From Thalassotalea_H castellviae (GTDB lineage Bacteria; Pseudomonadota; Gammaproteobacteria; Enterobacterales; Alteromonadaceae), in NCBI RefSeq assembly GCF_031846185.1, contig NZ_JAVRIF010000006.1, positions 177,383-241,382 of the forward strand: DNA of 64,000 nt. The letters run 5' to 3'. Below, piece after piece: positions 28,511 through 38,282 of the stretch. Each line of letters begins with the position of its first letter. The stretch's first letter is position 1. Position numbers and translations under genes: made by a program. The notes below the pieces were generated by a model. It worked only from the letters and a program-made list of their open reading frames with translations. It was not told the origin of the DNA and searched no databases.

Positions 28511-29299
28511 TTGATAGATATAGGTGTTAACTTAACTAGCACACGCTTTGACAAAGACAGGTCAGCGGTAATTGAGCGAGCTAAATTAGCGAATATCAAC
28601 GGGCTTTTAGTGACCGGGACAAATGTTACTGAAAGTCAGAAGGCTTTGTCTTTTTGTCATGAACATTCGCCATTTTTAGCTTGTACCGCTGGCGTTCATC
28701 CTCATGATGCCGATCAAGTTGAAGATAACTTTATTGAGCAATTGCGTGAGTTAGCTAAACATCATTATGTTAAGGCAATAGGCGAATGCGGGTTAGACTT
28801 TAACCGCAACTTTTCAACACCAAAAAACCAACAACAGGTTTTTGCGCAACAAGTGACGCTTGCTAGTGAAATTAACCTACCGCTTTTTTTACATCAACGA
28901 GACGCTTTTCAGCCATGGTTTGAAATCCTAAAACCATATATAGGTAAAATTCCTGCAATGGTGAGCCATTGTTTTACTGGAGACTTATCACAACTAAAAC
29001 AATGTTTAGATGCTGATATGTATATTGGCATAACAGGGTGGCTATGTGATGAACGTCGAGGTCAGATACTAAGAGAGATTGTGAAATATATTCCACTCGA
29101 ACGTTTGTTGATTGAAACTGATGCTCCATATCTTATGCCTCGAAGTATTCGTCCTAAGCCGAAAAGCAGTCGAAATGAACCCAGTTATTTACCTTATGTG
29201 GTCGCTGCGTTAGCAGAGTTGACGCCTTACTCTGCTTCAGAAATTATGCATAGTACTTATCAAAATGCTCAACACGTTTTTGCGTGGCAAATACAATGA
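28511..29299 (+). CDS. tatD: TatD-family metal-dependent DNase
   Basis: TIM-barrel hydrolase of the TatD family, a 3'-5' exonuclease in E. coli and despite its name not needed for Tat export. It has MIDIGVNLTSTRF at the start (the metal HxH is IGVN-type as in TatD proper), AGVHPHD, GECGLDFNRNFS, LFLHQRDA, SHCFTG, and LIETDAPYLMPR. It uses a TTG start at 28511, which fits the conserved N-terminus. The last bases overlap the next gene (ATGA). Confidence 0.93.
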   Translation: MIDIGVNLTSTRFDKDRSAVIERAKLANINGLLVTGTNVTESQKALSFCHEHSPFLACTAGVHPHDADQVEDNFIEQLRELAKHHYVKAIGECGLDFNRNFSTPKNQQQVFAQQVTLASEINLPLFLHQRDAFQPWFEILKPYIGKIPAMVSHCFTGDLSQLKQCLDADMYIGITGWLCDERRGQILREIVKYIPLERLLIETDAPYLMPRSIRPKPKSSRNEPSYLPYVVAALAELTPYSASEIMHSTYQNAQHVFAWQIQ

Positions 29300-30642
29300 A
29301 TACTTTAGCGCGATATTTTATTGATAGTATTGCTTTGGGCGGAATTTTCACGCTTGCCATTGTGCTATTTAGTATTTTTTGTGTGAATAAATCTAAAACT
29401 TATGGTTATTTGTCGGGCTATTTTTTACTGACATCCCTCTCACTTTCAGCCATACAGAAGGTGCACTTTTTTTCTTCCATTGAAATGAGTGGCAATTTCA
29501 CAACATTGACGCTGTTATTATTGTTTTCCATCCCTTTTTTATTGATGTTTTTACAGCTTTTTTTAACGCTAAATTTAAAAAATTATCCGGTAAAGTATTT
29601 AAATATCTTAGTGGTTTTACTGTGCGTATTAACCACATTTGCACCAATAGAACGCGTTTATTTATTGACTCATATCGCCTTATTTTTAACTTTATTTATT
29701 TTGCTAACGGTAAATTATATCTTAGTAAAACAAAAGCATGACTTAGTGCCCTACTTCACTGCACTTTCTGCTATTTATCTTATCAGTGTTAAAAGCAATA
29801 TCATTTTATTTGGCTGGCACTCGTTTAATGGTGAAATTTTCAGTGCATGTTATTGGTTACTAGCACTGATGTTTTTGTATGTATTAAATCGACAGGCAGC
29901 ATTATCAAGAGCAGAAATGACCGCCGCAAAGGCAGAAGCTGTCGCCGAATCTGAACAGTATCAAGCTGCCTATCAAAAATTGTTAGTGCAACAAGAAGCA
30001 GACCAAGAATTATTAGAGTCTCGTGTTCAAGAGCACACTCTTGAGTTAAATATTGCCTTACAAGAGCTCGAAGAAGTGAATCGAGAACTCAAAGAAAAAA
30101 ATACGCTAGATGAATTGACCGGTTTATATAACCGTCGTTTCTATGATCAAAAAATATTAGCTGAATTTAGACGAAGTCGACGTAATTTAACCCCACTGAG
30201 CCTTGTAGTGGTTGATATTGACCATTTTAAAAAAATCAATGACAACTATGGACACTCTGCAGGTGATAAATGCTTGATAAAATTGGGTCAATTAATTAAG
30301 CAAGTTTTGCGTCGTAGTAGTGATATTGGTTGTCGATATGGTGGGGAAGAGTTTTGTCTTATTTTACCCGAAACTAACACAGATGGCGCGGTAGCTTTTG
30401 CGCAAGAATTAAGAGAATTAGTGTTTTCGACACCATTTGATTTTGATAGTCAGTCGATAAACTTAACGATTAGCTGTGGTGTTTGTACTTATCAACAGCA
30501 AAAAGATATTGCCCCTATCGATATATTTGACGGTGCTGACAAAGCTTTATATCAAGCGAAAGCTGATGGCCGTAATCAAGTGCAAGTAAAAGAAATTGTT
30601 GCGACAACCTCTCGCTCGCAATCAGGAGAAAATGATGAATAA
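29296..30642 (+). CDS. Membrane diguanylate cyclase (GGDEF)
   Basis: The N-terminal half contains six or seven hydrophobic helices (to about residue 200), then a coiled coil (EQYQAAYQKLLVQQEADQEL), then a GGDEF domain with active-site GGEEF and an RSSD inhibitory site five residues ahead. It therefore probably makes c-di-GMP with product inhibition. The ATG at 29296 overlaps the tatD stop as ATGA, which argues for this start over an upstream GTG and for translational coupling. The signal sensed is not apparent. Confidence 0.92.
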   Translation: MNTLARYFIDSIALGGIFTLAIVLFSIFCVNKSKTYGYLSGYFLLTSLSLSAIQKVHFFSSIEMSGNFTTLTLLLLFSIPFLLMFLQLFLTLNLKNYPVKYLNILVVLLCVLTTFAPIERVYLLTHIALFLTLFILLTVNYILVKQKHDLVPYFTALSAIYLISVKSNIILFGWHSFNGEIFSACYWLLALMFLYVLNRQAALSRAEMTAAKAEAVAESEQYQAAYQKLLVQQEADQELLESRVQEHTLELNIALQELEEVNRELKEKNTLDELTGLYNRRFYDQKILAEFRRSRRNLTPLSLVVVDIDHFKKINDNYGHSAGDKCLIKLGQLIKQVLRRSSDIGCRYGGEEFCLILPETNTDGAVAFAQELRELVFSTPFDFDSQSINLTISCGVCTYQQQKDIAPIDIFDGADKALYQAKADGRNQVQVKEIVATTSRSQSGENDE

Positions 30643-31675
30643 TGAGTTTGGTCAGTTCCCGGCGCGTCGTATGCGTAGAATGCGTCGTGATGACTTTTCA
30701 AGGCGTCTAATGGCAGAGCATCAATTAACGGTAAATGACCTGATTTATCCGGTGTTTGTGCTTGAAGGAGAAAATCAGCGAGAAACAATACAATCAATGC
30801 CTGGTGTCGAACGAAAAAGTATTGACCTGCTTCTTGAAGAAGCACAAGAGCTGGTTGATTTAGGCATCCCTGCTATCGCTATTTTTCCAGTTACCCCTAA
30901 TGATAAAAAATCGTTAATGGCGGAAGAAGCTTATAATCCTGATGGCTTAGCACAAAGAACCGTGCGGGCAATAAAAGCAAAATTCCCTACATTAGGCGTC
31001 ATTACTGATGTTGCTTTAGATCCGTTCACGACACATGGTCAAGATGGGATTTTGGGCACAAGCGACAATGGATTAAACGGTGTTGATGAAGGATATGTTT
31101 TAAATGATATCACTAAAGATGTGTTAGTTAAGCAAGCGGTTTCTCATGCTCAGGCAGGCGCTGATATTGTGGCTCCTTCAGATATGATGGACGGTCGAGT
31201 TGGTGCTATTCGAAAAGCACTAGAGGCACATGGCTTTGTGAATACTCGCATCTTAGCGTATTCAGCAAAGTACGCTTCTAATTATTATGGCCCATTTAGA
31301 GATGCGGTTGGCTCTGCTGGAAATATTAAAGGAGGCAATAAGCACTCATATCAAATGGATCCTGCAAACAGTAATGAAGCCTTACATGAAATAGCGCAAG
31401 ATATTGCTGAAGGGGCTGATATGGTTATGGTGAAACCTGGAATGCCCTATTTAGATATTGTCCGTCGGGTAAAAGATAATTTTCAAGTGCCTACGTATGC
31501 TTATCAAGTCAGTGGTGAATATGCGATGCATATGGCTGCTATTCAAAACGGTTGGTTGGCAGAAAAACCTTGTGTCATGGAAGGCTTATTAGCGTTCAAA
31601 CGAGCTGGTGCAGACGGAATTCTTACTTACTTTGCCAAACAAGTTGCGCGTTGGATACACGAAGACACTCAGTAA
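30635..31675 (+). CDS. hemB: Delta-aminolevulinic acid dehydratase (porphobilinogen synthase)
   Basis: Condenses two 5-aminolevulinate molecules to porphobilinogen in haem synthesis. The Schiff-base lysines are in AYSAKYASNYYGPFRDA and MVKPGMPYLDIVRRVKD. The metal region reads DVALDPFTTHGQDG, the Asp-rich magnesium/potassium-type sequence, where zinc enzymes have cysteines. After it there is a longer loop than usual (ILGTSDNGLNGVDEGYVLND). The ATG at 30635 gives AGGAG a spacing of six bases; another ATG lies at 30632. It overlaps the cyclase gene by eight bases. Confidence 0.95.
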   Translation: MNNEFGQFPARRMRRMRRDDFSRRLMAEHQLTVNDLIYPVFVLEGENQRETIQSMPGVERKSIDLLLEEAQELVDLGIPAIAIFPVTPNDKKSLMAEEAYNPDGLAQRTVRAIKAKFPTLGVITDVALDPFTTHGQDGILGTSDNGLNGVDEGYVLNDITKDVLVKQAVSHAQAGADIVAPSDMMDGRVGAIRKALEAHGFVNTRILAYSAKYASNYYGPFRDAVGSAGNIKGGNKHSYQMDPANSNEALHEIAQDIAEGADMVMVKPGMPYLDIVRRVKDNFQVPTYAYQVSGEYAMHMAAIQNGWLAEKPCVMEGLLAFKRAGADGILTYFAKQVARWIHEDTQ

Positions 31676-32025
31676 ACATAGCAAAGCGTGGTTCATCGAA
31701 ATAAATAACTGTCTTAATGCGCTGATTGTTCTTTGTACTTTAAGACTTTTCACGTGAAATGATTTAAGCGGCAGAGACTCTTTATCGTCTATTGATTTGT
31801 TATTTTCGCGGCAATCTCTTTGCCGCCTCGCTTGATAACTTTCTAAAATATTCTAAGTTAAACATCAGCTTCACTGATTAAATCACCATTCACCGTGTAT
31901 TTTAAACATTCCAGCAGAATAGGTAAGCGCCGACTGTTAATTTATGTTAAATTTTTGTTATATACATGATGAGAATCAATGCATACTTATCAACTACCTT
32001 TCAAGAACGTAATACGGAGTATTAT

Positions 32026-33366
32026 ATGAAGTCGTTATTGACGATTATTGCTTTGATTGTGCTGTGCATTAGTCAGCCAATACAAGCAGTAACCCAAGCT
32101 GAGGATGTCAAAACATTTACCTTAAACAATGGAATGAAAATTATGGTATTAGAAGATCATTCTATTCCTAATGCCAATATGTATCTGTTTTGGAAAGTGG
32201 GTTCGAGAAATGAATACCCTGGTATTACAGGCTTGTCACACTTCTTTGAACATATGATGTTTAACGGCGCTAAAAAATATGGTCCTAAATTATTTGATCG
32301 TACTATGGAGGCTGCCGGTGGAAGCAATAATGCTTACACCACTGAAAACTTAACGGTATATACGAATTGGTTTCCTGTGTCTGCCATTGAAACTATTTTT
32401 GATTTAGAAGCTGATCGCATCGCCAATTTAGCCATAGATGCAAAAATGGTAGAAAGTGAACGTGGTGTGGTAACTTCGGAACGTAGTACAGGCCTTGAAA
32501 ATTCAAATTATCGTAGTATTTCTGTTGAAGTTAAAAATGCTGCTTTTCGCGCTCACCCTTATAGTTGGTCTGTTATTGGTCATCAATCAGACATCGATAA
32601 TTGGAGCCTAGCAGATTTAAAGCAATACCATAAAACTTATTATGCACCAAACAACGCCGTAGTTGTTATTTCTGGTGATGTAACGGTTGAACAAGTAAAG
32701 CGATTAGCAAAACAATACTTTGAGCCTATTCCTGCTCAACCAGCGCCTAGAAAAGTCCATACTGTAGAGCCCGAGCAAAAAGGTGAAAGACGGGTTTATT
32801 TACAAAAAAAATCGGTCACAACACCGAATATCTTAATGGCTTATCATGTCCCTGAAACTCAACATCAAGACTTTTACGCGCTCGAAATTTTAAATGATAT
32901 TTTAACAACAGGTGATAGTGCTCGTTTGCAAAAAGCATTGGTGAATGAACAGCAAGTTGCCAGTTCAGTTTTTAGTTATCAACCTGAGTCGATTGACCCT
33001 AACCTATTTTATATTTATGCCGTAGCAGCAAAAGATGTGAGTGCACAACAATTAGAAAAAAGTATTATTGCTGAAATAAATAGCATAATTAAAGCAGGTA
33101 TTTCCGAGCAAGAGTTACAAAAAGTTAAAAACACTAAGCTGGTGAATTTTTATCGTCAAATGGCAACCATTAACGGTAAAGCTAATACCATTGGTAGCTA
33201 TGAAATTTATTTTGGTGATTATAAAAAGCTATTCACTGCTCCACAAGAATATAGCAAAGTCACGTTAGCAGACGTACAAAGAGTGGCTAAAACATATTTG
33301 AAAAAAGCCAATAGAACAGTTGGTGTATTATCTTCACAAGAGGACAGCAATGATGCGGATCTTTAA
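32026..33366 (+). CDS. M16B zinc peptidase, catalytic subunit
   Basis: Exported (signal peptide MKSLLTIIALIVLCISQPIQA) insulinase-family peptidase. The inverted zinc motif is HFFEH, with the third ligand glutamate in the downstream helix (SERGVVTSERS). About 445 residues form two M16 half domains. ACGGAG sits ahead of the ATG at 32026, and family members begin there. The next gene overlaps by 17 bases and encodes a motif-less partner, so the two likely form the usual catalytic/non-catalytic heterodimer of periplasmic M16B proteases. Confidence 0.93.
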   Translation: MKSLLTIIALIVLCISQPIQAVTQAEDVKTFTLNNGMKIMVLEDHSIPNANMYLFWKVGSRNEYPGITGLSHFFEHMMFNGAKKYGPKLFDRTMEAAGGSNNAYTTENLTVYTNWFPVSAIETIFDLEADRIANLAIDAKMVESERGVVTSERSTGLENSNYRSISVEVKNAAFRAHPYSWSVIGHQSDIDNWSLADLKQYHKTYYAPNNAVVVISGDVTVEQVKRLAKQYFEPIPAQPAPRKVHTVEPEQKGERRVYLQKKSVTTPNILMAYHVPETQHQDFYALEILNDILTTGDSARLQKALVNEQQVASSVFSYQPESIDPNLFYIYAVAAKDVSAQQLEKSIIAEINSIIKAGISEQELQKVKNTKLVNFYRQMATINGKANTIGSYEIYFGDYKKLFTAPQEYSKVTLADVQRVAKTYLKKANRTVGVLSSQEDSNDADL

Positions 33367-34741
33367 TTATTTATTCTTGCTGAGTATTACGGTTTTTAGT
33401 GCAGTTAGTCTGGCAAAGTATACTTTACCCACCTATGAAAAATTGAAATTAAACAATGGCTTAGTGATTTATTTAATGGAGCAGAAAGAAGTTCCATTAA
33501 TTGATATTAGTGTTGTGGTAAAAGTAGGAGCCATTGAAGATGGAAAACGCGCGGGCTTAAATTACTTTACCGCCAGAAATCTTACTTTGGGCACACAATC
33601 GTTAAATAAAAGTGAGCTAGATGAAACGATCGATTTTGTCGGAGCTGACATTTTTAGTAGTGCAAATTTAGAGTTTGTCACTCTTGGTGCTTCCCTTGCA
33701 AGCAAAGATCAACAAAAAATCTTACCTATAGTTCGCGATCTGGTCACCGCTCCTCGTTTCGATAAAAGTGAGTTTGACAAAATAAAGCAACGACATATTT
33801 TAAACTTACAGCAAAGTAAAGAACGCCCTGGTGCGGTGATTAATCACTATTTCAACCAGCTTGTTTTTGGTGAACAAGGCTATGGCTCTGTCGTACAAGG
33901 CGATAGCCAATCTATTGAAAAACTGACATTGGAACAGTTAAAACAACATTATCAACAATGGTATCAGCCGAGTAATAGTGCCGTGATTGTTGTGGGTGAC
34001 TTTGACCGTCAGCAAATGAAAAAACAACTGAAGTCTTTGTTTGCAAGTTGGAAAAATACTCAACAAGTTACAGCCACCCAAATTGCCAAAGTGGCAAAGG
34101 CATCGCAGTCAAAAGTATTGTTGGTAAATAAACCTGACGCTCGCCAATCGACGTTTTTAATAGGCGGCAAAGGGATTGCGCAAAGCAATCCGGATCGGGT
34201 TGGTATTTCAGTGATAAACACTATTTTAGGCGCTCGATTTACTTCATGGCTCAACGATGAATTACGGGTGAATGCAGGTTTAACCTATGGCGCTAGAAGT
34301 CGTTTTAATTCATACAGTCAAGACGGTAGCTTTGCGATATCAACTTTTACTAAAACTGATACTACGGTTGAGGCCATTGATTTAGCATTGCAAACTTATG
34401 CTAGGTTGTGGGAAAAAGGTATTGATAATGATACTTTAAACTCAGCAAAAGCGTACGTAAAAGGTCAATTTCCACCGCAATTTGAAACCTCTAGTGAGCT
34501 TGCCTCGTTACTGGTAAATATGTATGGCTATCAGTTTGATGAAAGCTTTATTAATACCTTTGAACAACAAGTTGACTCGCTAACTACTGAAAAGAGCAAG
34601 CAACTGATTCAGCAATATTTTCCACAGGAAAACCTACAATTTGTTGTTATTGGCCAAGCAGATGCTATACGAGATAAATTGACTAAATATGGTGAAATAG
34701 TTGAAGTGAACATTAATGATATTGGTTTTAATACTAAATAA
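33350..34741 (+). CDS. M16B peptidase, non-catalytic partner subunit
   Basis: A signal peptide (FNYLFLLSITVFSAVSLA) and two M16 half domains of about 450 residues. The HxxEH position reads YFTARN, so zinc binding is lost. The substrate-binding Arg/Tyr motif of beta-type subunits is kept (LRVNAGLTYGARSRF). It overlaps the catalytic gene, and AGAGGA is suitably placed for the ATG at 33350 or 33353. Function is inferred from the pairing. Confidence 0.9.
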   Translation: MMRIFNYLFLLSITVFSAVSLAKYTLPTYEKLKLNNGLVIYLMEQKEVPLIDISVVVKVGAIEDGKRAGLNYFTARNLTLGTQSLNKSELDETIDFVGADIFSSANLEFVTLGASLASKDQQKILPIVRDLVTAPRFDKSEFDKIKQRHILNLQQSKERPGAVINHYFNQLVFGEQGYGSVVQGDSQSIEKLTLEQLKQHYQQWYQPSNSAVIVVGDFDRQQMKKQLKSLFASWKNTQQVTATQIAKVAKASQSKVLLVNKPDARQSTFLIGGKGIAQSNPDRVGISVINTILGARFTSWLNDELRVNAGLTYGARSRFNSYSQDGSFAISTFTKTDTTVEAIDLALQTYARLWEKGIDNDTLNSAKAYVKGQFPPQFETSSELASLLVNMYGYQFDESFINTFEQQVDSLTTEKSKQLIQQYFPQENLQFVVIGQADAIRDKLTKYGEIVEVNINDIGFNTK

Positions 34742-34777
34742 CATAAAATTGAATAAAAAATTAAAAGGAGAAGTCTG

Positions 34778-37621
34778 TTGAAAAAGTGGAGCATTGCTTT
34801 AGTCATTGCTTGTTTAGGCGCTTGTGAACAAGCGAGCACGCCTATCCAGGAAAATATATTGCCGTCAGGAGTTAAATTTATTGAAGAAGTCAAAGCACAG
34901 TCAGGTAAAACGGTTATTCCATATAAAAAATATACCTTAGACAATGGCTTGACGGTAATTTTGCATCAAGATAATTCCGATCCATTAGTGCATGTTGACA
35001 TGACTTACCACGTTGGCTCAGGACGTGAAGAAATAGGAAAGTCGGGATTTGCTCACTTTTTTGAACACATGATGTTTCAAGGCTCCGAAAATGTTGAAGA
35101 TGAACAACATTTTAAATTAGTCACGGAAGCTGGCGGTACCATGAATGGTACGACGAACAGCGATAGAACTAATTATTTCCAAACCGTACCGGCAAATCAG
35201 TTTGAAAAAATGCTATGGCTTGAAGCCGATAGAATGGGTTTTTTAGTTGATGCGGTGACACAAGAGAAATTTGAAGTACAACGTGAAACCGTAAAGAATG
35301 AACGTGGTCAACGGGTTGATAATCGCCCATACGGACGATTGAATGAACGTGTCTCTGAAGCACTTTACCCTGCTGGTCATCCATATTCATGGCCAGTGAT
35401 AGGCTATATGGAAGACCTTAATCGCGTAAACGTAAATGACTTAAAAGCCTTTTTCTTAAAATGGTATGGCCCAAACAATGCGACGTTAACCATAGGTGGC
35501 GATATTGATGAACAAGAAGCGCTAAGCTTAGTGAATAAGTATTTCGGCACGATTCCGCGTGGTCCTGAGGTTGCAATGCCTGAAAAACCGACCGTGACAG
35601 TAGCAGAAGATCGCTATATTTCGATGGAAGATAATGTTCACTTACCTCTGATATATATGTCTTATCCAACCGTGTCTATTCGTCACGAAGATGAAGCGCC
35701 ATTGGATGTTCTTTCTAGTATTTTAGGAGGTGGTAAAACTTCTTTGTTTTATAAGAATTTAGTTAAAAATCAATTGGCTGTTCAAGCTTCTGTAAGTCAC
35801 CCTTGTGCAGAATTAGCCTGTACCTTTAATTTATTTGCTTTACCTCATCCGGCATCGGGAAAGACGCTTGCTGATATTGAAAAAGTGATCCGAGATACTC
35901 TTGTAGAGTTTGAAGAACGTGGTGTTGAAGATGATGATTTAACAAAAGTTAAAGCAAGTATGGAAGCAAGCTATGTCTTTGGCCTACAGAGTGTAGCAGG
36001 AAAAGTCAGTACATTAGCTTCTAACGAAACCTTTAAAGGTAATCCAAATTATATTGCTCAAGATATTGCGCGTTACGCAAATGTCACTAAAGCCGATGTG
36101 ATGCGAGTGTTTAAACAATACATCAAAGGTCAACACGGTGTCATTATGAGCGTTATTCCAAAAGGTAAAACGGAATTAATTGCTGCAGAAGATAATTTTA
36201 CCCCGCCATTAAGAAGTGCAGGCGTATTATCTAAGACATCTTCTGAAGAGCTTGTCATTCGTAAAGCAAAAGACAACTTTGATCGTAGTGTAATTCCAAC
36301 ATCTGGGGCGAATAAAGCGGTTGAAGTACCAAAAATGTGGCAAAAAACACTGGCCAATGGCATTAAAGTCTTAGGTACACAAAGCATTGAAACGCCTACT
36401 ACTACATTATTATTGAAAATACCTGCTGGTCATTACTATTCGGATAAAGAAAAAGCCGGGGTTGTTTCATTGCTCGCAAGTGCGTTGAATGAGTCGACGA
36501 CGGAACGTAGTGCCGAAGAAATGAGTAATGCCTTACAAAAGCTGGGTAGCTCAGTAAGTATTTCAGCTGGTAATCAATACTTGAATGTTAACGTGAGCAC
36601 GTTAACTAAAAATTTAGACGCTACTTTGCTTTTAGTAAATGAAAAACTATTAAAGCCAGCGTTTATCGAGTCTGAATTTGCCCGTAATAAAAGTAATGCT
36701 ATTCAAGGAATTATTAATAATAAAAAAGATGCAGGCTATTTAGCATCAACAGCTTATCGTCAATTGTTACAAGCTGACAATATCGCCTCTATATCTAGTC
36801 AAGGTAGCGAAGAGAGCATTAAAAGCATTTCTCTGGATGATATAAAAGCCTTTTACCAACAGCAGGTAAAACCATTTGATAGCCAGCTTATTGTTGTATC
36901 AGACTTGCAAGAAAAAGCCTTATCAAAATCCCTTGATGTATTTAGTGCTTGGCAAGGAAAAGGCGAAAAGCTATCACTGGTGTTAGCTGAACCTGATACC
37001 CAAACAGGCGTTATTTATTTGGTTAATAAGGATGAAGCGGCACAATCAGCTATTCGCATCGGTAAACGCTCAATTACACAAGACATTACCGGAGAGTATT
37101 ATAAATCTTACTTGATGAATTTTGCCTTAGGCGGCGCGTTTAATAGCCGAATAAATTTAAACTTGCGTGAAGATAAAGGCTACACCTACGGAGCTCGTTC
37201 TTATTTTAGTGCTGATAAATTTTCGGGTAACTACACGGCTTCTGCGGAAGTGCGTGCCGATGCTACAGATAAATCTATCGTGGAATTTGTAAAAGAAATA
37301 CAGGCATATCATGACAACGGCATTACCGATGAAGAGTTAAGCTTTATGCGAAATGCTATTAATCAAAAAGATGCCTTAAAATATGAAACGCCACGCGCTA
37401 AATTAGGCTTTTTGGCGCAAATTTTAGAGCATGATTTAACCGCCGATTTTGTTAAACAACGCGCGAATATCGTAGAGACTATCACAAAAGAAGAAATCAA
37501 CGCGTTAGCGAAAAAACACTTAAATATTGCGGATATGTTTATGGTGGTCGTGGGAGATGCCAAAACATTAAAACCGCAGCTTGAAGCGCTAGGTTATCAA
37601 GTGGTTAATTATGATATTTAA
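34778..37621 (+). CDS. M16 zinc peptidase, full-length lipoprotein (947 aa)
   Basis: Large insulinase/PqqL-type peptidase holding four M16 half domains in one chain. A lipoprotein signal ends at CLGAC (Cys16). The catalytic HFFEH occurs in the N-terminal half, with QRETVKNERGQ as the downstream ligand helix. The C-terminal half carries the Arg/Tyr site (LREDKGYTYGARSYF). TTG start at 34778 with AAGGAG ahead. It follows the two-gene M16B pair by 36 bases, so three M16 proteins form one probable operon for periplasmic peptide breakdown. Confidence 0.93.
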   Translation: MKKWSIALVIACLGACEQASTPIQENILPSGVKFIEEVKAQSGKTVIPYKKYTLDNGLTVILHQDNSDPLVHVDMTYHVGSGREEIGKSGFAHFFEHMMFQGSENVEDEQHFKLVTEAGGTMNGTTNSDRTNYFQTVPANQFEKMLWLEADRMGFLVDAVTQEKFEVQRETVKNERGQRVDNRPYGRLNERVSEALYPAGHPYSWPVIGYMEDLNRVNVNDLKAFFLKWYGPNNATLTIGGDIDEQEALSLVNKYFGTIPRGPEVAMPEKPTVTVAEDRYISMEDNVHLPLIYMSYPTVSIRHEDEAPLDVLSSILGGGKTSLFYKNLVKNQLAVQASVSHPCAELACTFNLFALPHPASGKTLADIEKVIRDTLVEFEERGVEDDDLTKVKASMEASYVFGLQSVAGKVSTLASNETFKGNPNYIAQDIARYANVTKADVMRVFKQYIKGQHGVIMSVIPKGKTELIAAEDNFTPPLRSAGVLSKTSSEELVIRKAKDNFDRSVIPTSGANKAVEVPKMWQKTLANGIKVLGTQSIETPTTTLLLKIPAGHYYSDKEKAGVVSLLASALNESTTERSAEEMSNALQKLGSSVSISAGNQYLNVNVSTLTKNLDATLLLVNEKLLKPAFIESEFARNKSNAIQGIINNKKDAGYLASTAYRQLLQADNIASISSQGSEESIKSISLDDIKAFYQQQVKPFDSQLIVVSDLQEKALSKSLDVFSAWQGKGEKLSLVLAEPDTQTGVIYLVNKDEAAQSAIRIGKRSITQDITGEYYKSYLMNFALGGAFNSRINLNLREDKGYTYGARSYFSADKFSGNYTASAEVRADATDKSIVEFVKEIQAYHDNGITDEELSFMRNAINQKDALKYETPRAKLGFLAQILEHDLTADFVKQRANIVETITKEEINALAKKHLNIADMFMVVVGDAKTLKPQLEALGYQVVNYDI

Positions 37622-37682
37622 ATAACGAGTATTGTTAGAGATTATCGCTTTAAAGTCTCGAACAACTTAGAAATTAGTTTGC

Positions 37683-37714
37683 AGGGTTAATCACCAGTGG
37701 ATTAACCCTTTTTT
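37683..37714 (+). terminator. Terminator of the M16 operon
   Basis: AGGGTTAATC and GATTAACCCT form a 10-bp stem with a seven-base loop, then six T. It lies between the last M16 gene and the convergent response regulator. Confidence 0.88.
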
Positions 37715-37724
37715 ACACGCCGAT

Positions 37725-38108
37725 TTATGCCCAAGGCAAATGAAATTCTATTTCTTTTAGTAACTTATTTGCATCAACTGGCTTTGTTAAATAACACGCG
37801 CCACCCAATTTTTTAGCTGTTATTTGATCGTGTGGACAATCTGAACTTGAAATAAAAATAATCGGTATGTCTGCTCTGCTGCTTGAATTTTTGATACGTT
37901 TACAACATTCAAAACCATCCATGTTTGGCATATTTATATCGAGTAAAATCAAACTTGGTTTAAATGTGGTGAGTAACTTTAAGGCTTCTGGACCACTGTT
38001 AGCAACGAGCACTTGATGGTTCAAATCACTGATCATTTTAGCAATGATTCGCGTATTTATGGTGCTGTCATCGACGATTAAAATGCTCGTTTCTAATGAC
38101 TCTGCCAT
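37725..38108 (-). CDS. Single-domain response regulator (CheY-like)
   Basis: Receiver domain only, 127 residues. It contains acidic pair DD (in ILIVDDSTINTR), the phospho-acceptor aspartate in LILLDINMPNMDG, the Ser/Thr switch in IIFISSSD, and the lysine of YLTKPVDA. No output domain or partner kinase lies nearby; it may act by protein contact, in chemotaxis or in c-di-GMP circuits. Confidence 0.93.
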   Translation of the reverse strand: MAESLETSILIVDDSTINTRIIAKMISDLNHQVLVANSGPEALKLLTTFKPSLILLDINMPNMDGFECCKRIKNSSSRADIPIIFISSSDCPHDQITAKKLGGACYLTKPVDANKLLKEIEFHLPWA

Positions 38109-38232
38109 GTTTTTCTATCTCATAAATTAGTATTTTAATTAATACTAGATAGATACTGATCACTTGTAAAGATTTTATAACTAAGTCGAAGGGTAGGTTT
38201 TTGACGGGCTTTTTTAAATATAACTTATTGAT

Positions 38233-38266
38233 AAAAAAGGTAAAGCCTTGTCAGTAAGGCTTTACC
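38233..38266 (-). terminator. Terminator after the S10 peptidase gene (minus strand)
   Basis: On the minus strand an 11-bp stem GGTAAAGCCTT/AAGGCTTTACC with a six-base loop is followed by six T. It lies 17 bases past the carboxypeptidase stop. Confidence 0.88.
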
Positions 38267-38282
38267 AATGAGCTAGGGATAT

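Noticed and set aside
31676..32025. Hairpin GCGGCAA/TTGCCGC upstream of the first M16 gene (near 31808-31826)
   Set aside because: Seven-bp stem with no T run and no riboswitch or terminator context; I cannot give it a role.
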